Assembly (NCBI RefSeq): GCF_030463565.1
Contig: NC_134649.1
Coordinates: forward strand, 36,171,044 to 36,235,043
From: Pelecanus crispus
Lineage: Eukaryota; Chordata; Aves; Pelecaniformes; Pelecanidae
DNA length: 64,000 bases
Direction of reading: 5' to 3'
In this document: piece after piece, positions 24,801 to 38,379 of the stretch
Layout: every line of letters starts with the position of its first letter
How positions within the stretch are numbered: position 1 is the stretch's first letter
The notes under the pieces: model-generated
What the model was told of the DNA's origin: nothing
Database searches by the model: none
Seen by the model: the letters and a program-made list of their open reading frames with translations, nothing else
Position numbers and translations under genes: made by a program

Positions 24801-27800
24801 ATCCAATGGAATTTCTATAGAAAAGAATACTGTTAACACTGAAAGTTCCTCAAGTACTCACAAAAGCAAATGTTTATCATATTACAGTAAAATTTAAAAG
24901 CAGAAGTTCAAACTAAAAATGAAGTGTCCTTCAAAACAGACTTATGTGCATCACAGCCTATGCATTAATGTACTTATTTCCATACATTTCTGCATTTCCC
25001 TTCACCATCACTTCATAATTTGTTCCAGATTTTGTTATTTCTTTCACATTTGAAGGCACATTGTTCCACATTTGGGTGATGAAAGACTGAACTGGATGGA
25101 AGTACAGTGAAATGTTAGAGAGGGAATGAAAACAAAAATGAAGTTAGATTTTCAATTTATAAGGTAGTAACGAAACTAAAGAAAATTTAGTGCTGAGGGA
25201 GACCCAGAATGTTCGTGTTCACAGTACAAAATAAACAGCTTTGCTATCCTTCCAAATTTAAAATGCCAATACCTAAGGGAAGTAATGAATTTATCCATAA
25301 CAATACACTACTACTAGGCTGTCACTGCAGTTCAGGGGTATTCTTAAAGCTTAGATCTTTGTTACTAGATTAAAAGGCAGAGTAAACTAAAAGATCAAGC
25401 TAATCTAGCATAAACTTCTTCTCCACAGTTCAAAGGCATTGGCCTTTCCACAGGTTCAATTGCAGGCTTCTTTGAAGATGTGCCCTAAAGTTCATTACAG
25501 AAATTTCACTGACTTGAACTGATTTCAACATTAAAAAGATAATGCAAGAGCTTCATTGCCAGAAAGAACCTGACAGACTGACTTTGAAGCTTTTTTAGGT
25601 GGTATTAGATAATTTTTTTAATTCTTCCACTAAAAGCCTACTTTATTTAAACAGATCTTTATGTTTAAACCCATAAGAAATGTTTAAAAATTACATGAAA
25701 AAAATCTTGAAAACACAGATTTTTAAGAAATCCAGTAAAAAAAATCATAACTTAATTCTTCCTACAGAATCCAAACTCAGCATCACTGATTTTTTCCCCC
25801 TCATTGACTGTCCTTAACAATATTTTCAGGTGGTAGTGCACATAGCAAGCTGTCAGTTGTTGTTTACACAGCATTTCATCTGTGCATAGAGCTTGGCAAA
25901 GAAATAATGGCAAGAACTGCAGTCTTTAACAATGTAAGATTTAGACAGATTTACATAGCCTTGTCTTAATAATAGGCACTCCATAGCCTGTGTCAATAGT
26001 CATTTGAAGAGGAAAACAGTTTAAGATTTTCTCAACCTCTGCTGAAATCAAGAGACACATTTGCTGATTATAACTCCAGAGTTATACCTGGTCATTAAGA
26101 TAAACATTTGTTTTTTACACTAGGCTGAATGCTAATCTCCTTATTCAGAAAAAAATAGTAATTGTTGATATGACAGTCTTAGGAAGGGGACTTTTATTAA
26201 TAAACTAGCTGAAGGGGAGGCTCTGCCTAGAGAATGGGACTGCACATACTTTCAAGATTTGTTACGAAATAGCTTGCAACATATTACAATTATATAATTC
26301 TTTAGTACATAATGCTGCACTGATGAGATGAAAAAAATGAAGACAGAAAATTTCCAAAATCAAGGGTAAGCATATCAGCATCAGTTTTCAGAATAACCAA
26401 GCACCCTCTAACTTTCTAGCAACACAAGCTGTAGTTCTCTGGTTACTATAGACTTCAGACTTCTGCACCACACTCACAAAATGGTATTACTGAATTTTAT
26501 TCAATTTCATGTTTACTCTAAACACTAACTTATTGACCAGATCCTGTCAAATAAAAACTCCATCTTGGAGTCTGACAGCTATTAATTTATAAACATGGCT
26601 GATGCATGGAACTTGCCTTCTTGGACAGTAAATTCTACATATTTAGGTTAATTAAATACTTGGCATTGCCTCAAAAAATAGCCTACAGGACAAGTCAAAT
26701 ATTCTGGCCGTACTCTATACCACTTTTAAGTTACTCTACCTTGAACCTTTATGAGAAAATCCTAAACAGAGAACTGTCATGTATACCAAGGTTTATTTGA
26801 AACACATCAACCTTGGCTTTTTGATGTATCCTTTGTTACTCTCTCTCTTCATAAAAGCACACAGCTGTGTCTTTAAGTCTATTTATTTTATTTACTTTGC
26901 TTTTTTGAGTTCAAGATTTTATCTTGTAGATTAAAAGAAAAAGACAGAACTACCTGTCAATGTTGACACATTTAGACCTTGTAGTAGAAGCTGTCGGGCT
27001 ATGCAGCTCACTCAAGGAAACTGTGTTTTATCAGGATAATGGGATTGATTTCAAAATAATTATTTAAAAAATTACAAGATGACTGATACAGGTATACATA
27101 CTGAAGATAAAACACTGAAAGCAAATATCTTGCTTTATATTCAATCTCTTGTAGTGATGACCCAGCAAATATTTTACGGATTAAAAAGATATTGAGAAGC
27201 TGATCATTCTTTCTGTCACCTAGCTTAATGTTAACTGCATAATGTGATTAAAGCCTAGACACATATCAACAAATTTTTTAAATTTACACAATGAATTTCC
27301 AGAATTTTGTCTACTATCTTATCTGCTTAATGTGTATTATACCCATGGAAAAAACTTCTATGGTATAACAACATTATCAGCTTACAAGTTCAAACAAGCA
27401 AACCGTAAAAAGTGCCAGAGTTAAGATTATCCATTCAACTTGAATTTTGTAGTTTATTAGATACTTGTTATGATACAGTCCTTCATTCTGCATATTATGT
27501 TTTTCCCCAGGACTCCTGCCTCAGTCAGTACACAGAATGGATGTCAGGCTCTTGCCCATGACCAACCAGCCAACATTTTTGACACATCTTATCTTCAAGC
27601 TTAGTTAATTGAAAGTTATTCAAACACTATTCTCAAAACAAAACTATTAATTTCAGGCTTTTCTAGAGCATTCTGTATTATGACATTACTGCATTCACTT
27701 ACCTGAGTACCAGCATCCACTACTCGGTTGACTTGTAGTTCTCTCTCTGTACTCTCTTCCATTACTACCATTAGGGATTTTGCTCAGCCAGTTCTGATTT

Positions 27801-28915
27801 CCCGTCCAAATTCCATATTCATTCTTACTCCAACCTCCACCGTGCCCTCCAATTTCCATCTCACACTCCTCTCCTTCACAGTTTATCAGTCCCAATTTTT
27901 CTCCTTGTCTCCTGAATGACCAACCATTATTCTCATCTGTTTGCACAGCCATCTCAGCTCTGCCTTACCCCTGGCAGCTGATTTACCCTTTCTTTTCTAC
28001 TGAGATATATTCCCAAACTCTTTTCCTTCCCGCCTCAAGGTTTTTCATCAGTCTCAGTCCTCTTTGGATCTCATTCTCCCCCCTCAGACCAACTTGTTGA
28101 GAAAAATCCCAGCTATGGACTGGCAGATGACACAGAAGATACAGGAGAGAGAATCTCTCAGCTTTAGCTCTGGACCTGGCACAACAGAAGCCATCCCAAA
28201 CTGAAAATAAGGGAAATCTTCCTCACCTCCAGATCTGATCCTGAAGATGGAATTCTAGTTTCTAAAACCTAATGATGCAAAGTGGGATTTTTCTAAAAGC
28301 CAATAAATTAACCAAATTTAACAAATATTTAATTGGACAACAAAAAGTACATCCATAAAATGAGTACTATCCAACTGCTAAAATTCGGGACACCACCTTG
28401 AAGCAATGGGATCAGTAAACCTTTTCAAAGAAGTTTCCACTTGTATTGTTTTCTAGTTTGGGTTTGGTTTGGGTTTTTATATTTTTCCCTGTCTTGGAAA
28501 TAGCTAAGCCTTTTCAGCTAAGCACATGGAACCATTTGTGCAGAATATAAACTCTTGAGACAGATACCTCACTTGGCAAGTGTCCCAAGTAAATTTTTTA
28601 AATTATCAGCTAAAAGAAAGTGTTTCTTTATGGGAAAGGTCAGACAACCTTTAAAAGAAGAAAGGATACTAGGCATGTTTGTAAATTGGGAATATATAAT
28701 GCAGATAAATAAGCCCATACTACTGCTTTATTGTAACAACCTATTCAATTTGTTTCTTTTTGTTGTGGGAACCAGAAAGGGAATAAGTGCTCTAATTATA
28801 AAATAAAAAGATGTAGAAAATCTTGGTTGATAACTATTTGTTAGAACAGTTGAAAAACTCTACTAAAAAAACCACAGCAGAACAAGTTAATAAATACTGT
28901 AAAAGTTCTTTGTAA
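21843..28915. other. AT-rich DNA, no gene recognised
   Basis: Nothing coding is recognised. Possible old-repeat words occur at 24118-24175 (CCCATTGACTTTAATAGGGC). A pyrimidine-rich block runs from about 27725 to 28090; the 85-codon minus-strand frame there only reflects this composition. Short C- and A-runs occur near 23129 and 23160. Confidence 0.5.
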
Positions 28916-28922
28916 AAAACTG

Positions 28923-29021
28923 TATTGATATAATTTTTTATATATTGATATAATGATATTTACATATTGATATATTGATATATATTTCACATATTGATAT
29001 AAATGTTCATATATTGATATA
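28923..29021. repeat. Decayed ~20-bp minisatellite with TATTGATATA cores
   Basis: Six exact copies of TATTGATATA start at 28923, 28943, 28965, 28973, 28992 and 29012. Most spacings are close to 20 bp, with one 8-bp step. Sequence between copies is AT-rich and variable, so this looks like an old tandem array. A 97-codon minus-strand frame across it encodes only the repetitive product (Y-Q-Y/I-S-I-Y words). Confidence 0.75.
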
Positions 29022-32000
29022 ATTTTGTGGTCCTTCTTGCTAAGGACAAAAAAACCCTCCAGCATGATAGGAATAAAAAATTGTTGTATACATAAATATT
29101 CAATAGAAGGCAAAAGGATATATAACACTTTCAAGCTACAGTGTTGGCAGAGAGAATGTTGCTATTTAGAGCTGATTAAATATATTTAAAGTTATCTCAA
29201 TAAATAAACCAAGAAATATTTTCTGCTTTTAAAATTTTTTTAAAATATTACTGTTCAAAATGCAGTTTGGGGTACAATTAATCACAAATCAGGTCAACAC
29301 AAGTAGATAAACACAAAATAATTTACGAACAGGTCATAACATCTTTGTAGTCAGTTTCTCAAAATAGAAATATAATAGTTCCTACTTACACATTGTTTTG
29401 TGAAGTTTAAATTTATTAAAAAGAGTAGACATTCTAAGCAGTAATTAACACCAGATACTGATTATGATTAAAGATGTAATCGAAGGCCTCTCAGAGGAAC
29501 ATAATGCATAAACTATATACATAATACCTAAAAAGAATGGGCTGCTTGAACAACACCCCTACGCTTCTGCAGTGAACGTAAAACTTGCTTTTATAGTTTG
29601 ATGTAAAAGGTAATGGTTGACTTTCAACTGACATTGATGGATTGTAGATCACACCTTCAAACCTAGCTGGATGAATTCCAGTTTTCATAGGTGTGATATC
29701 ACTATCAGTACTGCTACCACAGTCAAATAATTGACCAGTGACATCACATTCAAATTGTAAGATTTTATTTTGAGTCTATGGGCTGCCATGTGTTTAATAC
29801 TACAGTGTACCATGAGGGCCCTTAAAGCATTTCCTTTTAATTTTTTTTCTTCTGTTAGCTGGGTTATTAACTGTATTAGCAGTATTTCCTATTCTGCATA
29901 TAGGAAATACCTGCTCATACCAGTAATACCTTGTCTAACTGTAAAAAAACTAAAAGGAAACTATCCACTATCCTACACTCCATAAATACATCAAGCTCTT
30001 AGGCACATAAAAGTGAGACCCTGCGATCCCTGGTTAATGCCAGATAGATCTCTGTCAGAGAATTTTGGCTTCTTCCACACACATCCCACCATTAAATTTG
30101 ATTCCACTTAATCCTGTCTAAAATTAAAATAATTGTCACCTGCTATTATTTACTTTATTGAATGTGAATGCTTACTATAAGAGGAGAAAACACAACTAAG
30201 TAGAAGAAATGACAGCAATCACACCCATTTGAAATACAAGTATTTGTCAGTTTTGAACATACAATTATAAAATTAAAATACAAGATATTTTAAAATCAGA
30301 TTTATTTGCTGACAAAAAAATGGTTGTCTACAATGTCTGCTGAATTCAGCACATGTACTGCCTTATTTTTTAGGGCAGGGACCATTTATAAGAATACAAA
30401 CACATTTTGTCTTCCTTGGACTCTTGGGAACCACTGTTCCTCTGCTAAGATACTGTATATTTTATTCTATGGGAATGCTATGAAAATTCAACCTCATTAA
30501 ATTAATGCCTCACATCAAAATTCAGAATTGTTGGTTCCCAAGGATGATGGTGTATGGAGGATAACTTTGTTAGTATATTGTGTTTCCCTTAACTTTTAGC
30601 GTATTAATTTCCGTACCAGAATTCCATTTTTGTGAAGAGTGTAAGCTTAAGATATGGGCTTTTTTCTAAGTCTATGAATGAAGAGAAATGACAAAAGCTT
30701 TGGTTTTTTTCATTTCAAAGGTAAAAAGAGCAAACCACATTTTAATCCATTCATTTACACCTGAAGATCAACACAGTCTAAAACCTGAGCTAAGTCCAGG
30801 ATACATTGTTCCACTGAAATTCTATATTAATTAAATATTTGAAAGGTGCATCTTTATTTCTACAAAGATTACTTTTAAATAATAACTTCAAGAATCCCTT
30901 AGCTGCAGATGTTAAGTTAGATTTAGAACTATAAAGAATATTCTCTTTTCCTCTTAGAGGAACATGAAGAACTATATACATCTGAAAACACTTTATTTAT
31001 TAAAATTTAGTCATCTCATTTCTGGTTTTTTGTACCACAGACAGATGCAGAAATGTATACTATTCAGTGTAGACATGTCTAAAAATGAAAGGCAACAGAG
31101 TATAAGCCAGAGTCAAATTCTTTCTCAGCATTAATTCTGCCCTTTTTTCCTCTACCATGCATTCTTGCCCCTTCTACAACAGGCCTTGAAGTTTAGCACC
31201 TTGAAATCATATGTCTGTCCGTTAAGCCGCTAGGTATGTGGAAACAAAGTTTTTAGGAGACCCATAAAATCAAACAAGATCAGACTAAATTATCTGCGGC
31301 TGATCTGCGCTGATATGTTACTGCTAGCCACTAAACCAGCCACTTTAGGTCCTGAAAAAATTCAAGGGGCAATGAACTGTGATATGCAACTTCATTGAAA
31401 GGTAGTTAAGCACATTATCAGAAGAAAAAGCATTTTTGACCCCCTTGGTTGTCAACTGGGAAAACAGTAAGAGTGCTACTCTTTAGCACTAGTAGAGACC
31501 AACTGAAGTATTACAGCATGAAAGCTCTTTCATTACACAAACTGATCTCCTACTGACTAGGAATGCATTCAACTATTTTTTTAATTCTGGGATAGAAATT
31601 ATGCCACAAAATTCGTACAGAGGCCTACCTGAAGAAAATAAGGCTGCACTTCAATCACTTTCTCCACTGTCATGCCTGTGCAGATACCTTCTCCTATATG
31701 CCAAGTATCTGAGATCAGATCAAAATGTGGTTGCTGGGCTTTCACTGCTCCTTCTTTTCCTTTTGGAAGACAGTATATCAGACACTGCTTTATTTACCTC
31801 CCACTACAGAGCTGCAACCAAGCAACTATGTGGTGTTCTCACTCTGCTCTTTCTCCTATATCGCACACAGAGTCTGTTTTCCTCTTAGGTTTATACCTTC
31901 TAAGGCAAAAAAGGGACTGGAGCAGTCATTTAAACATAGTATTCCAAATCTTTTCAGATCACCTGCTAATTCTAAATGAAATTAGAATTAGCCACAATTG

Positions 32001-32706
32001 TAGAATTAGTCGCAAATCCCTTATATTTGCTATTGAAGGCAGTATCAAAAGTTGTGTCAGAACTAAATATTGAGTATGTATTTGTGCATGAGCTTCCAGA
32101 GGAAAGGCTTGATTTTGGAAGACAGCAGTGCGCAGGTGGTAGGCAAGTTAAATCTTCCTTTCTTTATAATGAAATTCTTAACACTTCTCCAGGTCCTTTG
32201 CTTTGTATAATTTCCCTGATGGTTAAAGCCATGAGAAAACAACTGATAAAGCGGAAGTCCCTCCATGACATTGTGCATAATGTATCTTCAAGTGATTTCT
32301 TCAACAGGTGCAGAATTTTTTGTTTAGCTGGAACAGTGCATCTTAAATGGAGGTTTGAGAATGACAGAATCCACCACAATTTTTTGATGTTTAATTGTCT
32401 TCCCTGTTACAAATTTCTCTCTCATCTGTCCTGTGAATATTTTTTGGTGTGAAATATATGCTATAATTTAGCTAGACAAGTTTCCAGTCATCCTAAATTG
32501 CTATTTGCAATTTTTAATCCCTGAGTGTCACGACAGCGGCTTCTAAGCACTTCATCCCATTTTCCTCTACAGCCATGACTCTTATTTTTGTCTGCTTTAT
32601 ACTTTTCACCCATCAGACTCCTTGTACTTCTGCATCCTGCAACAGTCGTATTTCTAATTTCCACTTTCCCTGTTCCTGCTCTCACTTTGCAAAATATCAC
32701 TGGAAA

Positions 32707-32728
32707 AAGCCTCATATCCATGAGGCTT
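32707..32728. repeat. Perfect inverted repeat, 9-bp arms
   Basis: The arms AAGCCTCAT and ATGAGGCTT flank ATCC. No following T-run or other terminator logic applies in a eukaryote. Function is unknown and it may be chance. Confidence 0.6.
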
Positions 32729-34520
32729 CCTTTGTTACAAATTTGTTCTTTTCCTCCATTCTTAATAGGCTTACTTCGTTAAAATTATTTCTACTAGCTA
32801 TGACTCATTCCAAGATCCAGATATTTATTTGCCATTTCTCAAGTTTACCTCCCAGCATATTGCCACTATCTTGCTCTGAATGGTCTCGACAACTTCTTCA
32901 GCTTGTCACATATTGTCATATAAGTTATCTGACAAAATGGAAATACTAAAAAGTAAAGATGGAAACAAAAAATGTTTTAAAAAAAGTATCCATATGCAGA
33001 TGTGGGCTGAAAGAGGTACTAGAATGTTAAAGTGATAAAAACTGAGAAAGCCTGTCACATCATAGAAATGATAAAAACCAGAATCTTCTAGGTTAGATAC
33101 ATTTGAACTAATGTATGAACTACCAAAAACATTGTTTCTTTTATCCACTGTTTGACCTATACACTTACCTGAGAAGAGGTAAAAAATAAACCAAAGAAAC
33201 ACAAGAATCATAATCTGGTTTTTTTCTCATGAGATAAAATGGAACCTTTGAGATTTATTTCAAGTACAAGTAAACCCCAACTTGCTCCCTAGTTTCTGTC
33301 TGCTGTATTTCAAATGACCAGGATAAACACATGAGGAAACAACTTGAAGAGTTAAGAATAAAACTGAACAAGCAATAAGAGTATGGATGACTGAATGATG
33401 TGATGAAATACTAGAAATTATTAAATGCATTAAAACTTTTCCTGCTATTAATACATTAATAGTCAACTATAGCAATATACTGAAAATACTTATTATGAGG
33501 TAAAATACAAAAAAGCCACTGGCGTGCCCTGGTTATGTATTGCTCATGATCTGAATTATGACAGTGCGTGGGTTAACTGTATAGCTACAGTACTTTTGAA
33601 TCATGTTCCTAATTATGAATCTTGCAAACTGGCATCTCCTAATATTGAAATATCACCTTTGATATTAATATCCTAGCTTCTTTATGGACTCAATTTAATT
33701 ACCAACATCTGAAAAATATTTTGGCTGTAATAGAATAAAACTTGTTTATTGTTGTTCCAACAGATATATCAACCCTGTCCTCAAAGACTCCAAAACCTTT
33801 GGCTATGAGAATAAGCATCTTTTAAGTCTTTGATTCTTTGAATACTTATCTTCTCTGAGTACATCAAGGAAAATAAACAAATAAATAAATAACCCAACTT
33901 TGAACTGCTATGCCTAAGACCTTGAAGTAGCAAACAAAAATACCTGACTGAGATATGCTGTGATAAGGATCCAAACATCATATATACAGTACCATGCCAC
34001 ATGCTCAAAACAAGGAAAATGAGAGCCACTCTACACAATAATATTATGTTTTTTAATTCTCCCTAAACACATGAAACATCTTATTAATCAATATGATGCA
34101 GATTAGACATATGTCTTCACCCTTTTTTCGTATTTTATTTTTGATCATTGGCTTGGAATACTTTTTTTTTCCTTTTCTTTTCAAATAGGTGAAGGTGAAA
34201 GGTGAAAGGAAAAGCAACAATCACAGATTGTGATTTACCTTACAGTCAGGTAAGATCTGTGGAATACTTTCAGGCACTAACCTTCTCAATTACTTGCACT
34301 CCTGACATGCCTGGTTAGCTTTCTATATTCTCAGAGCCATTTTCATCAGTTATGAGGCAGGCGCAGTAACAAATTGAAACAAAAAAACCTTTTCCACCCC
34401 TAAATTCTGGAAGCTTTTCCCACATCAAATACTTTGCAGGAAACATCACTAGAGGAGGCACAAAATGATCCAGGACTCAATAACATGCTCACTAATGTAA
34501 ACTACACATTAATAGCTCTG

Positions 34521-34547
34521 CTACAACTACACAGTATGTAGTTGTAG
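34521..34547. repeat. Perfect hairpin, 10-bp arms
   Basis: CTACAACTAC pairs with GTAGTTGTAG around a 7-base loop (ACAGTAT). A G-T wobble could extend it by one. No associated element is seen. Confidence 0.65.
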
Positions 34548-37500
34548 TGCACACAACAAAGCCAAGGAACGCCAGTTAAGTTGTGGATCTCAAGTGACTG
34601 AGTTTCACTGAGTTCAATAGTCCTTTCCTGTCTGCATATTTTTCATTGAGCAGCTACCCTCACTGAGAGGAATTATTCACCACTGTCTGTATAAATAATG
34701 ACAGCTATGATTACAGTATTCCTCTGATGTTTCAAAAATTAGTACTCCTGCTAAGGTTTATTAGATAAGGATTGTCTTATCTTCTGTTCTGAGCAAACAT
34801 TTAGTGTGCCTACAACATACAAACTACAGATCGTTGAACAAGAAAAGCAGAGAAACTATCTTTCAGAGACAAAAAGCCTTAACAGCAAAACTACATATCA
34901 ATCCTAGCAATTTACACTGTTAGAAATAATACCATTTCTACACCTACACAGAAAAAGTGAAGTGTATCAGGTAGTGATGGCTTCTGGAAGAGATATTCAG
35001 ATTAAGTATCTAATTGCCCCATGCAGTCAAAATTAATGGTAATTGAAACTTTCTAAGGAAGGTGGGAAATCACCCACTTCAGAGCAAGAGAATGCAGTGG
35101 CTGTAAGGGTGAGTGTGCAGCTTTCCCAGCTCTCCAAAGCCTGTCAAAATCCTAACAAATTGTGGGGCAGAGCTTCCCCTGCCCCTCAAAATGGTCTGTG
35201 CAAGAATGCCCAAGAACTACTATTTTATAGAATTGCTTTCAATAATCTTCCCTAAGTGCACATTTCCTGATTTGTGAGTCCTGTGATTTACTGAAAGTGA
35301 AATTTGAAAATCACACTGCTCATAACATTCAGAATTATTGATTTCTATTACAATTGTACCTAGTATCCATTCAAGAACTTAAGTCCCATCATGCTATTCA
35401 CAGTATAAATACCTTTTGTCCAGAATTTTCACAACTTCAGATAAAAATATAAAGAAACAAATAACAGTGAGATGAAAAGGTAGATACAGCCCTGATTTGA
35501 ATTAGTATTTATCAGCTTTGCTTGTCACTTGCCCCTTTTTTTGTCAGACAGAAGTTAATAGCCTTTAAGGATAATTATTAGTGATTCAAAGGGTGACCCG
35601 GTGGCGAGTTTATAGATTTGGACATAGTTTTCCCTCACCTGGAGGAAACATGAGAGAAAGTGTGAAGTTATTGGAGGAACAAGTAGACTATACTAGCAAT
35701 AAAGGCTGGACTTCCTGATGCAGCCAAGGAAGGAATGACATTGTGTCCTGGAATATTTGGTCTAAATGGTAGAGAGCCAATTTCTTGTTAAAGATGCTAA
35801 ATCCAAAATGAGACAGGCCTAAAATATTCTAATTTATTGCATACTTTTTTTAGCACCTCGAAAACAAAGTTTATTGCCCAGCTTTCATCCTCAAACCTGG
35901 GACTCTATTTTTTCTACTGCATAAATAGCTGATGCTCTACAAAAGCAAGGAGGTATGAAGACAGAAAATAAGGAACGTTCCTTGAGAACAAAACTACAGC
36001 AATATTTTGATGCACAATGAATTCCTGAAGACCTAAAGACCACCATTTAGAAATCTAGTTAGATTAAAAGTATTGATAAAAGATACTCATAACACATTTT
36101 ATATTAACTTTACCAGAGACTCAGGGCCAAAATTGATATGTTATAGTATAAAAATAGCAACCATTACATATATAACACAACTATAATACATATCTTCAGG
36201 CATGTCAGCATTAGCTTTTCTAAAGGGTTCAAGAGCTTCCTATGAAAACCTCCCACACAAGTTAATAGGAGGTGTTTGGGCAACATATTACCAAAGCTGG
36301 CGATCCTGAAGATTATCTTACATTTTTGACAGTGGACCTAGGAAAGCTTTGGGACATCTCCAAAATATGCAAAAAATGCAAGCATGCATATTGGAAAACA
36401 GGGAAGATGTTTCAGTGACTGGTGTCTGAGTGCACATACACGACAGAGGAGCAGCAAAACCAGCACAGGACTGACATGGAGGAGAAATTAAAGCACAGCC
36501 AGAAAAAGTCTGATACTGTGACCTGGATAGCTGTGTGGACTGAATGCTGCCAAAACCAGGATAGGACATCAAGTAGGTACAGTACTTCTACTTCATTTCT
36601 TTCATGCTCAGCAAAAAACAAGCTGTGTATATTAGAACACAGATATATATAGGTCTGTAACAAAGACATTCACCATCAATTGTCTTTGTTTCTGGAATAA
36701 GTGCACTGGACCCCAAACATCGACAAGTTTAAAGGGGTAAGTTCATCCTTGTGTTAAACAGCTTGGATATTCATAGTATCTCACCTTGGTGGAGAGGGAA
36801 GACCCACTGATGTTGGAAGAGATTAGATCACCCATTAAAAGTTCTAGACTTACCTTTGAAGAACAAGAGCAGCATGTGCTGCTGTGAAAACTTACATGCA
36901 CATCTGGGCAACATTTGCTTCATACAAAAAGATATTTTATTTGTACTTCATACAAAAGATATTTTATTCCAAATTCTTTACCTACTTAGTAGGGGCATTT
37001 ATTCAGTTCTTGCTTTGATTAAAAAAATAATAAAGTGCCTTAGAACTGAAATTGCCCAGCATTCATTTAAAATTATGCAGTTTGGTTTTGGTAACATTTT
37101 TAAATGCATAACTTTTCCCTTGTACAGATGCAAATATAAGCTTCCCCCAAACACATGCCAGTAACTATATCTGCCAAGTTTCATGTGCTAAGCATGAAAT
37201 TCATTCTTTTGGCCTCATCTCATGCTCTCCTGCTGCAAGGCCACATGCATTTACAGCATGGTGCTGCTTCCTCTCTCCAAATCCATAACCTGATATGCCA
37301 CATGCAACTGACGGGCTAATCAGCCATGTGTATCTGGTGTCTTAGGTGGCAGTGGGGAAGTGACAAGGGCAAGTCATTGCAGCTGAAAAAGTGTGCTAGA
37401 AGGCCTACATGGGCTGAGCTGTCTCTATCATGTGAGCGAACACCCATCTCCATCATTTACACAGCTCACATGTTGGGATTCCAATAAACTGAAAGGGCTG

Positions 37501-38282
37501 GAGTGCGTAGGAGGGATTGACATGTGGAAAATCAAATACGGAGGGGAAACACTTCTTTTATGATGCACAAAACCCGTTGGTGTGGTCAACAGATGGAATG
37601 TAGCCAGATGCTCATTACAGCAATGCTATTGACATTGCTACAATTAAGGTAAGAGTCACTGTTTCCACTGTAAACTCCTGTTTGCAAGACCTTATAAATT
37701 GGCCGTAAAACTTCACTTCAGGCAGAACCTTAACACACAAGGTCTCAGCATTAAAGTATGTTTCACATATATTAAAAAAAAAATGGTGTGCCTTTCAGAT
37801 TACATGCTAGCTCAAAACAGGTTTCCCATTCTTGTTCTAGTATTCTCTGCACTCATTGCACTCAGAAAAACCTTTGTGTCTACTGAGTAGGATGATGGAA
37901 TTTTCCATTCTAATTACAATTTTCCATAGTTGGTAGGAGTTTCATTTCTTATTTTACTATCGCATTAATAAGCTGTTAGCTTTGGAAAACTGGTTATCAT
38001 CTTTTGAAACAGTATTTTTAATTCACACCACCTCCTATATATTCATTTAACATAATCAAAACACAGCTTCACATAATAAAGCACCTTGGTTGAAAAGGAT
38101 GCATTATAGTTTTTAGCCTATTTTCCTCACATAAACACCCCCGCAACATAAAACAAATTCAGCCAGCTAAGACAGTATGTTATCCTTTGTCCCTGAAGTA
38201 AGAGGGAAAAATTTCCTTGGATTTCAACTGGAGCAGACCCGAACTTTCAAAATACATGGGTGCATAACACTATAATTACTTC

Positions 38283-38376
38283 TTATTTATGGAGTGTTGA
38301 CAGTAGGTTCAGTGCTGTACAAACAAAAGAAGACATGGTCCCTGCCCCTTGGGGCTTACAATCTGAAAACACAACA
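38283..38376 (-). mobile_element. Old amniote interspersed repeat (CR1/L3-like)
   Basis: TTCAGTGCTGTACAAAC, then AGAAGACATGGTCCCTGCCC and GGGGCTTACAATCTGAAAAC follow a consensus I remember from old amniote repeats (…gtgctgtacaaacacagaagaagacagtccctgcccc…gagcttacaatcta…), usually classed with L3/CR1 elements. The family name and orientation are from memory. Decayed and non-coding. Confidence 0.55.
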
Positions 38377-38379
38377 ACT

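Larger units (their letters stand above)
29030..38270. other. AT-rich DNA, no gene recognised; stop-poor stretch at 31.6-32.95 kb
   Basis: No exon or RNA gene is recognised. Between 31601 and 32949 several overlapping plus-strand frames of 84-158 codons occur in different frames; none has a recognised domain. Possible remnants of an old interspersed repeat are at 30365-30480. Perfect short hairpins occur at 32707-32728 and 34521-34547. The segment 36930-36970 contains a local two-copy duplication of a CATACAAA(A)AGATATTTTATT word. Confidence 0.5.

Noticed and set aside
27695..27952. 85-codon Gly/Glu/Trp-rich minus-strand frame
   Set aside because: Product of a pyrimidine-rich plus strand; no known protein similarity.
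28841..29134. 97-codon minus-strand frame with I-S-I-Y-Q-Y repeats
   Set aside because: Translation of the TATTGATATA minisatellite.
31976..32452. 158-codon open frame
   Set aside because: No recognisable domain, no splice or promoter context, and not far beyond chance for AT-rich DNA; kept only as a finding about the stop-poor stretch.
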